DNA of 43,130 nt from Actinomycetes bacterium (lineage in GTDB: Bacteria; Actinomycetota; Acidimicrobiia; Acidimicrobiales; RAAP-2): NCBI GenBank assembly GCA_021781335.1, contig JAJXXA010000004.1, positions 1-43,130 on the forward strand. Reading direction: 5' to 3'. Shown here in pieces: positions 8,919 through 18,298 of the stretch. A model generated the notes under the pieces. It saw nothing but the letters and a program-made list of their open reading frames with translations. It was not told the DNA's origin and did no database searches. A program made the position numbers and the translations under genes. Each line of letters begins with the position of its first letter. Within the stretch, counting starts at the first letter, position 1.

Positions 8919-9697
8919 TTGGACATGTTCGTGATGTCAACGGGATCAGCCGTTGGCGTCGAACGCAGTCGGAACGCAAACATGTGGGGTACGAAGACCA
9001 TCTCGAAACTGTCAAAAGCCGTACCGCTCGCCGTGATTGATACGCCCGTCACCTCAATGACGAAATTGTCATCGCCCAGACCGAGGTCGGCGGCTTCAGC
9101 GGGGGTCGCCCGGCGAGCCACGAGGGTCTGTTCCTCGAGCGACTCAGTGAGACCATAGAACTTCGAGAGCACTTCGTACAACGATTCCGTTGAAGGCGAG
9201 AAGAGCGTATCCAAGTCGGGTGCGAGAATTCGCGGAACAAACGCCACCTCTCGAACCGCGGGTACCTCATTGAATCTTCGCAGTCGCGTGATCTTCCAGA
9301 TTCCGGTGCCAATCGGGATTGAAAGCTTCTTCGCGTGCTCCGCGTCAGCCTTCTCCTCCTCAAGTGAGATGAGAGTCGTCGCCAACTGAATACCCTGCAG
9401 GGCGAGGGTCTGCTTGAGACCACCGATGATGGTCGATTCAGTTTGGATTCGGTTGGATCGAATGAAGGTACCTCGACCTTGAATGCGTTGCAGCGCGCCC
9501 GCCGCAACGAGTTCGGACATGGCTCGACGCACCGTCATCAGACTGACCCCGGCCATCGCGGCGATTTCTATCTCGGAAGGCAGACGGTCGCCTGGGACCA
9601 GGTTGTTATCCGCAATATATTTGCGGATGAATTCAATGGTGTTCTCGTAGAGAGTGATCCGAAGCTCCTTTGGAGTTGCCGTCACCGGCCCCAACAC
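8915..9697 (-). CDS. GntR-family transcriptional regulator, HutC/UTRA type
   Basis: 260 residues. A winged helix-turn-helix occupies about residues 14-77 (RLPSEIEIAAMAGVSLMTVR, then GRGTFI at the wing). A UTRA effector domain follows from about residue 95 to 240 (ITRLRRFNEVPAVREVAFVP). Regulators of this type bind small metabolites such as phosphorylated amino sugars (NagR/DasR) or histidine intermediates and usually repress the adjacent catabolic genes. It is the last gene of the long transporter unit, 10 bases after the serine hydrolase stop, and is convergent with nagB. It is the natural candidate to act at the AT-rich motifs at 5315-5340 and 18299-18322. Confidence 0.9.
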   Translation of the reverse strand: MLGPVTATPKELRITLYENTIEFIRKYIADNNLVPGDRLPSEIEIAAMAGVSLMTVRRAMSELVAAGALQRIQGRGTFIRSNRIQTESTIIGGLKQTLALQGIQLATTLISLEEEKADAEHAKKLSIPIGTGIWKITRLRRFNEVPAVREVAFVPRILAPDLDTLFSPSTESLYEVLSKFYGLTESLEEQTLVARRATPAEAADLGLGDDNFVIEVTGVSITASGTAFDSFEMVFVPHMFAFRLRSTPTADPVDITNMSN

Positions 9698-9707
9698 GTT
9701 ATGTCAT

Positions 9708-11426
9708 TCAATCACTAAAGGCACGCGAATAGTGACAGCCGTCACGAACCACGCTGATGACCTCGCCGTCTCGAACGTGATTGATTCGAAGGCGTTCGGG
9801 GAGCCACTCTTCGCTACCAATGCGATACTCCCCCCACGCGACTTCAACTAAGACCTCCTCCTCCCCCGGTGCCTCTACTCCGCCCGGGGCGACGAGCAGC
9901 AGTGCACCACCACGTTCGAGGATTCGAAATTCGGGAAACCAGGGAGAGAAGCTGCGATAGCGGCCGACCAGAGGATGCACTGCACCCGTCTTGGAGGGAA
10001 CGGTTCCACCCCCATGGACGTTGCGGTACGTCGTCGCTCCATAGGTGAAGCCGCGCTCCTCACCATGGAAGTACCAGTCAAGATGAAAAGTGCGCAGTCC
10101 CGGGTTGTCTGTGACGTAGCGTCCCCCGATGAGTCGAAAGAGGCGCCCAGTCTCGTCGCCATATCGAATGCGCATCTCGTCTCCCTCGAGGAAGACATCG
10201 AGTTCGGTCTCGTCGTCGCCAACGTAGTGCCCCGGGACGGCTCCATCAACCGGGTCGGCGCCTGCGCGTACGGTCAGATCGAAGGAGAGCCCATCAAGCG
10301 AGTCGCGCCCGTTCAAACGTCGCAGAACATCGTCGTGCACGATACGCGCGAGCAGATGAGATGCCAACGTATCGCCGTTGGCGTTGGTCAAAACAACCAC
10401 ACCGATGCGAGCCGTACAGTCAACAAGCATGAAGGTCGAGTACCCCACCATGCCCCCACCGTGGCTTACGCACAGATGTCCGTCAATGCGTTCAACATTG
10501 ATGCCCATTGCGTAGCGGCTCTCTTGCACTTGCGACACGCCCTGATGCACGTAGGTCGGTTCGCCAGTCGGTGCAAGGTCGCTCGTCATACGCTCAAAGA
10601 GAGCGGGGGATAGGACGGGTTTGGCTTCAGCGTCCATGACGGGATCGCCGCCACTGGCGCCGAGTAGAGCCTGGACGAGAGCGGTCATGTCAGCGCTAGT
10701 AGCCGCGATATTGCCGCTGGCCGAGTCAATTTCGAAGAATGCCGATGGACTAAGCGCATCACCGGGCGCCCAGGGATGATCGGGTCGGGTGGGCCAGTAT
10801 CCCGTTGCGAGCGAGGACTTATCGGCTTGGGTCACCTGAGCGAGCGCATTACTCATACCGAGCGGCCCGAGCCACTGCTTTTGCACGAAATCAGCGAGAC
10901 GTTGACCGCTACGCGCACGGACCATCTCACCGAGGATCAGGTATCCGAGGTTGGAATAGTGAAAGTTGGGCGACGTCGCGGTTGAGGACGCACACTCTCG
11001 CGAATTCCAGATCTCTCCAGCGTCATCGGGGAGCGTGTCGGCCCCCACGCTCATGCCCGACGTATGGTTCAACAAACGCGCAACGCTGACCGCCAGATTT
11101 TCATCGCTGAGCGCGAGCCAAGGCAATACGTCCGCAATCGTGTCGTGAAGCTGAAGGCGACCATCGTCGATCAGTCGATTAACCGCAAGGGCGGTAAAGA
11201 ACTTGCTGATCGAGCCAATCTCAAAACGCAACGACGACGACATCGCGATTCCACGCTCAACATCAGCAAAGCCAAAGCTCCGCTCGCCGAGCAGTCCCTC
11301 ACGATCAATGACGCTGACAACACCACCCGGGACGGGAAAGAACTTCGTGGCCTCGTCGAAGAGGTACGAGAGCGACGTGAGCGACGCACCAGCTACCTCG
11401 ATACGCCGCGCACGCGTTGCACTCAT
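9708..11426 (-). CDS. Serine hydrolase, beta-lactamase class C/DD-peptidase fold, with C-terminal beta domains
   Basis: 572 residues. The penicillin-recognising catalytic set is complete: Ser72-x-x-Lys75 in GSISK, Tyr157-Ser-Asn159 in HYSNLGY, and His322-Gly-Gly in SHGGGMVGYS. After about residue 385 come two beta-rich repeats (GHYVGDDETELDVF and GRYRSFSPWFPEFRI). Similar extensions occur in D-aminopeptidases and other non-lactamase members. There is no export signal, so it should act in the cytoplasm on imported substrate, plausibly releasing D-amino acids or cleaving an amide or ester. The ATG overlaps the M20 stop (ATGA, 11423-11426). Confidence 0.85.
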   Translation of the reverse strand: MSATRARRIEVAGASLTSLSYLFDEATKFFPVPGGVVSVIDREGLLGERSFGFADVERGIAMSSSLRFEIGSISKFFTALAVNRLIDDGRLQLHDTIADVLPWLALSDENLAVSVARLLNHTSGMSVGADTLPDDAGEIWNSRECASSTATSPNFHYSNLGYLILGEMVRARSGQRLADFVQKQWLGPLGMSNALAQVTQADKSSLATGYWPTRPDHPWAPGDALSPSAFFEIDSASGNIAATSADMTALVQALLGASGGDPVMDAEAKPVLSPALFERMTSDLAPTGEPTYVHQGVSQVQESRYAMGINVERIDGHLCVSHGGGMVGYSTFMLVDCTARIGVVVLTNANGDTLASHLLARIVHDDVLRRLNGRDSLDGLSFDLTVRAGADPVDGAVPGHYVGDDETELDVFLEGDEMRIRYGDETGRLFRLIGGRYVTDNPGLRTFHLDWYFHGEERGFTYGATTYRNVHGGGTVPSKTGAVHPLVGRYRSFSPWFPEFRILERGGALLLVAPGGVEAPGEEEVLVEVAWGEYRIGSEEWLPERLRINHVRDGEVISVVRDGCHYSRAFSD

Positions 11427-12601
11427 GAGAGAATCTCGACAATCGTGTCGACCAGGATGTCAACGCTCGTCACCGCTTCGGGAATTGAGATCCATTCGTT
11501 AGGGCTGTGAAAGTTGCCGCCAAGGGGACCGAACATGACCGTGGGCGTCCCCGCCGCCTGCATGAGCGCCGCGTCAGTCCACGCATTGAGACCGACCGCA
11601 TCGATGTCACTCCCCATATTTTTCAAGGTGGCACTTCGCAGACTTTCGAGCAGCGCCTCATGACCATTGGCCAAAAATGGTTCTCGATCGAGTCGAACCT
11701 TCACTTCACCACTCAGCCCAGGCATCTCGGCGACGACCGTGGCGATAATTGCTTCAATTTCACGCACGCGATCTGCCAATGTCTCTCCCGGTTGGGTGCC
11801 AATCTCGATGCCCAAGACGGCTTGGCTGGGGTAGGTGGCGTAGTCAGTGCCCCCGCGCACGGTACCGGTGTGAAACACCGTGCGGCCGTTACGAGGTTCC
11901 GGAACACCAGCAAAGTGCTCGAGGTCCCACGCGTGCAAGCGACTGAGCACCTCGGCCAGTCCAACGATCGCGTCAACGCCCTGGTCGGGAGTTGATCCGT
12001 GCGCTGCACGACCACCGATCACGATATCGAGCCACCCGAACCCTTGATGCTCGACGATCATCTTGGGCAGTGCGTCGGCTTCAAGCACGATGGCCAGATC
12101 CGGCTTCATCGTACGAACGAGATGCTCTGTGCCGATCGATATGCCTTCTTCGTCCGCGACGCATGCGACGATCAGGTCACCGCGTAGTTGCACGCCCGAC
12201 GTAGCGATTCGTCGTAGCGCCAGAAGTGCGATGGCACAACATCCCTTGTCGTCAGCGGCTCCAAGACCATAGAGACGATCGCCTTCAAGTCGTGGCACGA
12301 GTGCTTCATCGGGCCATCCGGCATATCCAACCGTGTCGGCGTGGGCATTCAGACACAAGCTTGGACCTTCGCCTGATCCGTGAAGCGTCGCGATGAAGTT
12401 CTGACGTCCTGGTGCAATCTCTTGAATCTCGACTTGTACAGCGAGGTCCGCCACCCACTGCGTGAAGTACTGCACGACCTCAGCCTCGCCGGCCCCTCCC
12501 TCGACGAGCCAAGGTGTGACCGAGTCGATACGAACCAGGTCGCTGATCAAATCAATGACATCCTGGGCTGCGGTAGGGGCTGCGGTGCGGTTGGTACTCA
12601 T
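11423..12601 (-). CDS. M20-family metallohydrolase (ArgE/DapE-type deacylase/peptidase)
   Basis: 392 residues. Di-metal site motifs are all present: NAHADT (His88, Asp90), GLGAADDKG (bridging Asp117), VADEEG (Glu151 catalytic base, Glu152), VLEAD, and FHSPNEW near the C terminus. M20 enzymes hydrolyse N-acyl amino acids (ArgE), N-succinyl-diaminopimelate (DapE) or dipeptides. Location between the peptide-transporter ATPases and the serine hydrolase indicates processing of the imported compound rather than biosynthesis. Its start overlaps the upstream OppF stop by one base (TAATG). No signal peptide is visible, so it is cytoplasmic. Confidence 0.88.
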   Translation of the reverse strand: MSTNRTAAPTAAQDVIDLISDLVRIDSVTPWLVEGGAGEAEVVQYFTQWVADLAVQVEIQEIAPGRQNFIATLHGSGEGPSLCLNAHADTVGYAGWPDEALVPRLEGDRLYGLGAADDKGCCAIALLALRRIATSGVQLRGDLIVACVADEEGISIGTEHLVRTMKPDLAIVLEADALPKMIVEHQGFGWLDIVIGGRAAHGSTPDQGVDAIVGLAEVLSRLHAWDLEHFAGVPEPRNGRTVFHTGTVRGGTDYATYPSQAVLGIEIGTQPGETLADRVREIEAIIATVVAEMPGLSGEVKVRLDREPFLANGHEALLESLRSATLKNMGSDIDAVGLNAWTDAALMQAAGTPTVMFGPLGGNFHSPNEWISIPEAVTSVDILVDTIVEILS

Positions 12602-13665
12602 TATGACTCCTCTGATGAGAAATGGCAGGCCGCTTCGTGCGGGCTGAGGGCTGACGTGTCTTCATTAGTCGTGGTTCTTGGGCGAATGACGTGAAGCTGA
12701 GGGTCTACGCTTCGACACTGCTCAGGCTTACCCAGTTCGATGTAGCGAGGGCACCGGGGGTGGAAGCGACACCCTTCGGGAACGTTCGAGGCCGACGGCG
12801 TCTCACCGGGCAAGGCTTCGATCAATTCACCATCGGGTCCCACATCATCACCGCTCGACACGCTGAGAAGTGCCGCGGTATAGGGATGCGCGGGCCGCTC
12901 CACCAAACGCGTCGCTGGTCCAATCTCCACGATTCGCCCGAGATACACCACCGCAATCCGATCCGCCACCACCCAGGCAACTGCAAGATCGTGGGTGATG
13001 AACAGGTACGACGTTCCCAGTTGATCTCTGAGGTCCATCATTAATCGAAGGATTCCCGCGCGCGCCGAGACATCGAGCATGGACACTGGTTCGTCCGCGA
13101 TCACCAATTCTGGGCGCATGACCATCGCAGACGCGATTGCAACCCGTTGACGTTGACCCCCAGACAATTCGTGCGGGTAACTCTGTGCAAGGCGTTCTGG
13201 CGGGCGTAAATGCGCAAGCTCGAGCGCATCCATGACCATCGAACGACGTTCTTCAGGTGTGGCGCCCAACTTGTGAATGACGAGGGGCTCGGCCACGGTG
13301 TCAAACACCGTTTGACGCGAATTCAGTGAACCGAACGGGTCTTGGAAGATCATCTGGATCCGTCGACGGGCCTGGCGAAGCGCTCCACCTCGGAGTGTGG
13401 CTAGGTTCTCCCCTCCCGAGATGATGCGACCCGAGGTTGGCTCGAGCAATCGCATCACCGCCAGTGCGATCGTCGATTTTCCGCATCCCGACTCGCCCAC
13501 CAAGGCCAGGATCTCACCTTGCTCGATATCGAACGACACACCGTCTACCGCTCTCACCGCTCTAGCGCGACGCCCCTTACCTCGGCCAGCGAAACGCACT
13601 ACGAGGTCGCGCACCTCAAGGACTCGTGCGCGCGTGGTTTCAGACTGCTCAGCAGTAACGCTCAT
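12601..13665 (-). CDS. Oligopeptide/dipeptide ABC transporter ATPase (OppF/DppF type)
   Basis: Starts at ATG 13665, which overlaps the oppD-type stop in ATGA (13662-13665); a start at 13692 inside the upstream gene is less likely. The 354-residue ATPase has Walker A LVGESGCGKST, ABC signature ELSGGQRQR, Walker B LVIADEPVSMLDV, and the C-terminal oligopeptide-transporter extension with GCRFHPRCP...C cysteines. ADEPVSMLDV replaces the usual ADEPVSALDV. It powers the permease pair encoded downstream in map order. Confidence 0.93.
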   Translation of the reverse strand: MSVTAEQSETTRARVLEVRDLVVRFAGRGKGRRARAVRAVDGVSFDIEQGEILALVGESGCGKSTIALAVMRLLEPTSGRIISGGENLATLRGGALRQARRRIQMIFQDPFGSLNSRQTVFDTVAEPLVIHKLGATPEERRSMVMDALELAHLRPPERLAQSYPHELSGGQRQRVAIASAMVMRPELVIADEPVSMLDVSARAGILRLMMDLRDQLGTSYLFITHDLAVAWVVADRIAVVYLGRIVEIGPATRLVERPAHPYTAALLSVSSGDDVGPDGELIEALPGETPSASNVPEGCRFHPRCPRYIELGKPEQCRSVDPQLHVIRPRTTTNEDTSALSPHEAACHFSSEES

Positions 13666-14648
13666 GCTCCCACTTTCTTCAAGAGATGGCACGACGCGGT
13701 GTGACCCTCTGAAATCGTCACGGTTGGTGGAACGATCTCGCGACAGACCGACATCGCCGAGGGGCAGCGATCTGCAAAACGACAGCCAGTGATCGGCTTG
13801 GAGAGATCCGGCGGGTGTCCCGCCAGTCCCGGGGCCAACACTCGCTCACCGCGCAGGTCCGGGTGCGCGCCTATGAGAGCCTGCGTGTAAGGATGCGCTG
13901 CCAGTGCTGACTCGCCACGTCGACCGAGCACTTGCTCGGTCGTACCAGTTTCCACTACCACCCCCGCGTACATAACGACGATTCGATCGCACACTCGCTT
14001 GATTGCGGAGAGATCGTGCGAGATCATCAGAACACTCAGATCCTCGGATCTACGAAGTGAACTCAGCAACGCCAAGATCTGGGCTTGGCTGATGACATCA
14101 AGTGCGGTTGTTGGTTCGTCGGCGATCAACAATGAGGGTCGGCACGCGAGTGCCATGGCAATCATCGCGCGCTGACGCATGCCGCCAGAGAACTCGTGCG
14201 GATAGCTTTTCGCGCGTGCGGGGGCGATACCCACAAGATCCAACAGTTCGAGTACGCGCTGGCTCGACTCCTCCTTAGCGGCGTGAGAGTCGTGGGCAGA
14301 AATTGCTTCAAGGATTTGTCGATCGACTCGCTGAACGGGATTGAGCGCGTTCATCGCGCCTTGGAAAACAAAGGCGACCGCAGTCCAGCGCAACCGATTG
14401 AGTTGCGCCTCATTCATACCCACAAGCTCGTGATCCGCCAATTTGATCGAGCCACTCGAGATCGTCGCATTACCCGGTAGGAGCATTGGTACCGAGAGAC
14501 CAAGCGACGTCTTGCCGCAGCCAGACTCACCGACCACACCCAACGCTTCACCCGCTTCGATACGAAGACTCACGTGATCAACAGCTCGAAGCGAGCCCGT
14601 GCCGACTCGATAATCGACGCTGAGATTGTCAATCTCCAAGAGACTCAT
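13662..14648 (-). CDS. Oligopeptide/dipeptide ABC transporter ATPase (OppD/DppD type)
   Basis: 328 residues: Walker A GVVGESGCGKTS, signature EFSGGMRQR, Walker B LLIADEPTTALDV, H-loop MISHDLSAIKR, and C-terminal GCRFADRCPSAMSVC typical of OppD. GMRQR instead of GQRQR in the signature is normal for OppD. It pairs with the downstream OppF-like subunit. The ATG start overlaps the OppC-like stop as ATGA (14645-14648). Confidence 0.94.
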   Translation of the reverse strand: MSLLEIDNLSVDYRVGTGSLRAVDHVSLRIEAGEALGVVGESGCGKTSLGLSVPMLLPGNATISSGSIKLADHELVGMNEAQLNRLRWTAVAFVFQGAMNALNPVQRVDRQILEAISAHDSHAAKEESSQRVLELLDLVGIAPARAKSYPHEFSGGMRQRAMIAMALACRPSLLIADEPTTALDVISQAQILALLSSLRRSEDLSVLMISHDLSAIKRVCDRIVVMYAGVVVETGTTEQVLGRRGESALAAHPYTQALIGAHPDLRGERVLAPGLAGHPPDLSKPITGCRFADRCPSAMSVCREIVPPTVTISEGHTASCHLLKKVGA

Positions 14649-15562
14649 TCTTCACCTCGAAGCAACGGGTTGAGCACGCGGTCCAGACTGTGACCCACCA
14701 GCGAGAACGCCAAGACCATCACGACGATTCCCACACCTGGTGTCATGACGTACCACCACGCACCTTGACTCATGGCGCCCGAGTTGAAGGCGTTGTGTAA
14801 CGTCGTACCCCACGACACCTGCACGGGATCGCCCAAGCCAAGGAACGCAAGCGCTGCTTGGGCGAGGACTGCACCTGAGAGCACGAGAGCCAAATTCGCG
14901 AAGATGAGTGGCGCCACGTTCGGCAAGATGTGCTTTCGCATGATACGAAGGTCACCTGCTCCGAGAGAACGCACGCGTTGGACGAGGGGTCGTTCGCGAA
15001 GAGAGAGCACCTGGGACCTGATTATGCGCGCCGTCTGGGGCCAACTCGTGAGTCCAATAACGAGACTCGTCACAAAGATGCTCTGACCAAAGAGAGCTGC
15101 GAGAACAATGATCAGGGGCAAGGTGGGCAGCACGAGAAAGAAATCGGTGATGCGCATCAGAACCGTGTCACGCCAACCGGCGTAGTAACCCGAGATCAGA
15201 CCGAGGCCCGCGCCGAGCACGATCGCAATGAGCGTTGCGGACAAGCCTACGTACAGCGATATCCGCCCACCAACGAGAAATTGGCGAAAGACGTCCTGGC
15301 CCAACTCGGTGGTTCCCATCCAGTGGGCTCGCGAAGGTGCTTGGAGGATTGAGGCTGCTGAGGTTCCAAAGGACTGGGAGTCGAAGGGAAAGATGATCGG
15401 GCCGATCATGATGACCACCAACACGATGGCCAGCATTATCAGTCCCGAACGCCCCATTGGATCGTGCCACAGACTCTTCCAGATCCCGCGACGGGGTCGC
15501 GACACAACGTGATCAAACTGATCAGGAGGAAGAGCATCCATGGCGTCGTCGAGTTCACTCAC
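14645..15562 (-). CDS. Peptide ABC transporter permease (OppC/DppC type)
   Basis: 305 residues. A cytoplasmic N-terminal stretch is followed by the first helix (GLIMLAIVLVVIMIGPIIF), the large loop with HWMGTTELGQDVF characteristic of OppC/DppC, and the EAA coupling loop around SLGAGDLRIMRKHILPN. Five or six transmembrane helices are likely. The start is GTG, overlapping the OppB stop in GTGA (15559-15562). Confidence 0.93.
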   Translation of the reverse strand: MSELDDAMDALPPDQFDHVVSRPRRGIWKSLWHDPMGRSGLIMLAIVLVVIMIGPIIFPFDSQSFGTSAASILQAPSRAHWMGTTELGQDVFRQFLVGGRISLYVGLSATLIAIVLGAGLGLISGYYAGWRDTVLMRITDFFLVLPTLPLIIVLAALFGQSIFVTSLVIGLTSWPQTARIIRSQVLSLRERPLVQRVRSLGAGDLRIMRKHILPNVAPLIFANLALVLSGAVLAQAALAFLGLGDPVQVSWGTTLHNAFNSGAMSQGAWWYVMTPGVGIVVMVLAFSLVGHSLDRVLNPLLRGEE

Positions 15563-16527
15563 GTCCGGCGCACCCTTGGATCAAGGACTTGGTACAAGAG
15601 GTCGCTGATGAAGTTGGTCGCGATCACCGCAATGGCGAAGAGCAGGAAACAACCTTCGAGCACCGGATAGTCACGCTGGACCACCGAGTTGTAGATGAGC
15701 AGACCCATGCCCGGCCAAGAGAAAACCGTCTCAACCTGAATGGCGCCACCGAGGATCATGCCGACATAGAGCGCCGTCGCGGTGACAATGGGCAACATAG
15801 CGTTACGAAGTGCGTGTCGCCAGACAATGGTGCGGCGTTGTAGTCCTTTGGCTCGAGCGGTCAGCATGTAATCCTCGACCATGACATCGACCAGCGTATT
15901 TCGAGAAATCAGAGAGAACTCAGCGGCGTTGACGAAGGTCAGCGTCAGTGCTGGCAGGATGAGGTGGCGCCCGACGTCAACAATGTGACCCCACGTGCCC
16001 GTTACGAGACCTGGCGTCACCAAACCAGAGATCGGAAGGACGTGGGTCCATACACCGCAGATAAAGATCAGAATCATGCCAGTAAAGAAGTCGGGCATGC
16101 TCCAAAGAGCAAGGCTCGTTACGGTGATCGAAGCATCCGTGAGAGAGTGCGCGCGAGACGCCGCCATGACGCCGAGCCACACTCCTACCAAAATCGTCAC
16201 GAGTGTGGCCGTGCCAACGAGCAGGAGCGTGTTGCCTATGGCGCCCCCGAGCACGGTAGTCACCGGCTTTCGATAGACGTAGGAGAAGCCCAAGTCGCCA
16301 TGCACCATGTTTCTCAGATAGATGAAGTACTGGGCTAGCAACGGATGATTAAGTCCGAAGAGTTTGATCAGTTGCGCTCGCGCGGCGGGGTCGTAGTGTC
16401 CCGAGCGCGCAAGTAGCTGGATGGGGCTGCCGGGCAGCACATGAAACAACAGGAAGTTGAATGACACAGTGACGTACAGGGTCACGACGAGTGTGGCCAG
16501 TTTCCTGGTGAGGTACCGCGCGCTCAT
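15559..16527 (-). CDS. Peptide ABC transporter permease (OppB/DppB type)
   Basis: 322 residues with the OppB N-terminal layout (YLTRKLATLVVTLYVTVSF and FHVLPGSP), LRNMVHGDLGFSYVYRKPV, and the EAA loop ARAKGLQRRTIVWRHALRN. It forms the membrane channel with the OppC-like protein. It begins 40 bases after the solute-binding-protein stop; no terminator-like hairpin is seen in this gap, so it is probably cotranscribed. Confidence 0.94.
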   Translation of the reverse strand: MSARYLTRKLATLVVTLYVTVSFNFLLFHVLPGSPIQLLARSGHYDPAARAQLIKLFGLNHPLLAQYFIYLRNMVHGDLGFSYVYRKPVTTVLGGAIGNTLLLVGTATLVTILVGVWLGVMAASRAHSLTDASITVTSLALWSMPDFFTGMILIFICGVWTHVLPISGLVTPGLVTGTWGHIVDVGRHLILPALTLTFVNAAEFSLISRNTLVDVMVEDYMLTARAKGLQRRTIVWRHALRNAMLPIVTATALYVGMILGGAIQVETVFSWPGMGLLIYNSVVQRDYPVLEGCFLLFAIAVIATNFISDLLYQVLDPRVRRT

Positions 16528-16567
16528 GCTATAAATCGTTGCCTACGGGACCTGGACACGTCGCAAT

Positions 16568-18235
16568 CTATCTCGGTGTGATCTTCAGATAGTTGTCACG
16601 GGTGAAGTTGTACACCATTCCGCCGCGAGTGGGCACCCAACCCTTCCATGTGTCAGTTCGATACGCCTGTAGCTTGCTCTGGTACCACATCACGAGATAA
16701 GCGGCATCTTCGTAGAAGAGTTTTTGGATGTCGTGCACCAGCGGTACGCGCTGGGCGGGATTAGGAGTCGTTGCCTGCTTGTTATACAGCGCGTCGTATG
16801 TGCGGTTGGAATAGAACACGTCATTGTTGTTGCCGATCTGGTTGGTCAGCGGCACGCTCAAGAGATAGTCGGGGTCGGGCGTCCCCGAATCCCAGCCCCA
16901 GATGAAGATGTCCCAATTGGGATTGCTGTTATAGACAATGTTGCCTAACGTCGTTCCGTCGAGAGTCTCGAGGGTAAGTTTTATGCCCACTGCCTCGGCG
17001 AATTTGACAAACATCTGCCCCGCCAGGACGTCTTCATCGGTGGTCGCGATTGCGATCAAACGAAAACTCAATGGTTTGCCATGCTTGTCTTGTCGAATGC
17101 CGTTCGGGCCGACATGATACCCAGCCGCGTCGAGGATCCTCTTCGCTTTGGCGGGGTTGTTGTTGATCTGCTGAGAACTCGGAATCTTCTCCTGCCATTT
17201 GCCAAACGAGGGAGGGAGCTGCACGCTGCCAGGAATGCCGTGTCCCGCGAGCGCCAATTCAACGAGTTGGGAACGATCAAGTGAATACCCCAATGCTTGA
17301 CGGATGGTCTGATCGAGAAGGAGCGGGTTCCCACCTGATTTTGGATTCTTCGAGACATTGATCCCAATGTGATGAAAAGAGAACGACTCCATCTCAACTG
17401 GTTTCACATTCGCCTTACCCTTTAGGCCGTTCCAAAGAACGGGCGGCACCTCGGTGAGGATGTCGAGTTGTCCTGACGCGAGACTCTGCACCATGACATC
17501 GCTGTTCTCGAACTGGGTCCAAATGATGCTCTTCGCCGCTGGTCGAGCTCCCCACCACCCAGGATTCCGGTCGACCTGCACGTACTGACCACTCACCCAC
17601 TTCTTGAACTTGTACGGACCGGTACCAATCGGATTGGGATTGTTGTAACTCAGGATCTTCGACGGCGTCATAGCTCCCCAGATGTGTGCGGGCACGATCG
17701 GAATCGCGAGTGCGGGGTCGAAGGCCTGGGGCAATTTATAGTTCACAGTCACCTTGTTGGCATTGACAATCACCACCGAGTCAAAATCCGCGAGACTCCA
17801 CGCAGCTTGGCCGAGATTGTGCTTTGCCATGATCTCAAAGGTGTACTTGACATCATTGGCACTAAAAGGGGTGCCGTCATGCCACTTAACTCCAGGGCGC
17901 AACTGGTAGGTGAAGGACTTCCCGTCGGCACTCACCGACGAGTGGGCGGCGAGCGACGGCTCTGGGTTCAGTTGAATGTCATATTCAAGCAAGGTGTCGT
18001 AGATCAGCCAGAGGATTTCATTAGACGCAGTGGTTGTGAACGTGAAGGGGTTCATGACGTCTGGCGGTGTCGTCCAGCCGACTCGAAGCGTCGAATTTTG
18101 TGCAGCAGTGGCTCCCGCGGGCGTCGATTCGACGACTCCCGCCATACCAATCGCCCCAGCGGAAGCCGCTCCCAGAGCGAAAAATTTCCTTCTCGTCAGG
18201 AATTGTGCAGCCTCATCAACGTCGTTTTCCTTCAT
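16568..18235 (-). CDS. ABC transporter substrate-binding protein, family 5 (OppA/DppA), Tat-exported
   Basis: 555 residues. The N terminus carries a twin-arginine signal TRRKFFALG (residues 14-22), a hydrophobic stretch and an Ala-rich end near ATAAQ; no lipobox cysteine follows. The mature part has the SBP_bac_5 signatures (LRPGVKWHDGTPFSANDVKY; GTGPYKFKKW; RQALGYSLDR). It captures peptides or peptide-like ligands outside the membrane for the OppBCDF-like importer. A strong GAGGGGGAG ribosome binding site precedes the ATG, and a TATAAT box lies upstream at 18302-18307 (minus strand). First gene of the long catabolic operon. Confidence 0.92.
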   Translation of the reverse strand: MKENDVDEAAQFLTRRKFFALGAASAGAIGMAGVVESTPAGATAAQNSTLRVGWTTPPDVMNPFTFTTTASNEILWLIYDTLLEYDIQLNPEPSLAAHSSVSADGKSFTYQLRPGVKWHDGTPFSANDVKYTFEIMAKHNLGQAAWSLADFDSVVIVNANKVTVNYKLPQAFDPALAIPIVPAHIWGAMTPSKILSYNNPNPIGTGPYKFKKWVSGQYVQVDRNPGWWGARPAAKSIIWTQFENSDVMVQSLASGQLDILTEVPPVLWNGLKGKANVKPVEMESFSFHHIGINVSKNPKSGGNPLLLDQTIRQALGYSLDRSQLVELALAGHGIPGSVQLPPSFGKWQEKIPSSQQINNNPAKAKRILDAAGYHVGPNGIRQDKHGKPLSFRLIAIATTDEDVLAGQMFVKFAEAVGIKLTLETLDGTTLGNIVYNSNPNWDIFIWGWDSGTPDPDYLLSVPLTNQIGNNNDVFYSNRTYDALYNKQATTPNPAQRVPLVHDIQKLFYEDAAYLVMWYQSKLQAYRTDTWKGWVPTRGGMVYNFTRDNYLKITPR

Positions 18236-18298
18236 TGTTGCTCCCCCTCGGAAACTAGATGATCACGTAAAAACCCAGAACCCATCACAACTCAGTAA

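Noticed and set aside
9699-9708. TTATGTCATT, identical to part of the 5315-5337 site
   Set aside because: It lies across the end of the serine hydrolase gene and the gntR start inside an operon, lacks the palindromic arms, and a 10-base AT-rich match can occur by chance.
13666-13692. Longer N terminus for the OppF-like ATPase
   Set aside because: The ATG at 13665 gives the same ATGA overlap used by the neighbouring junctions; the extension lies within oppD coding sequence.
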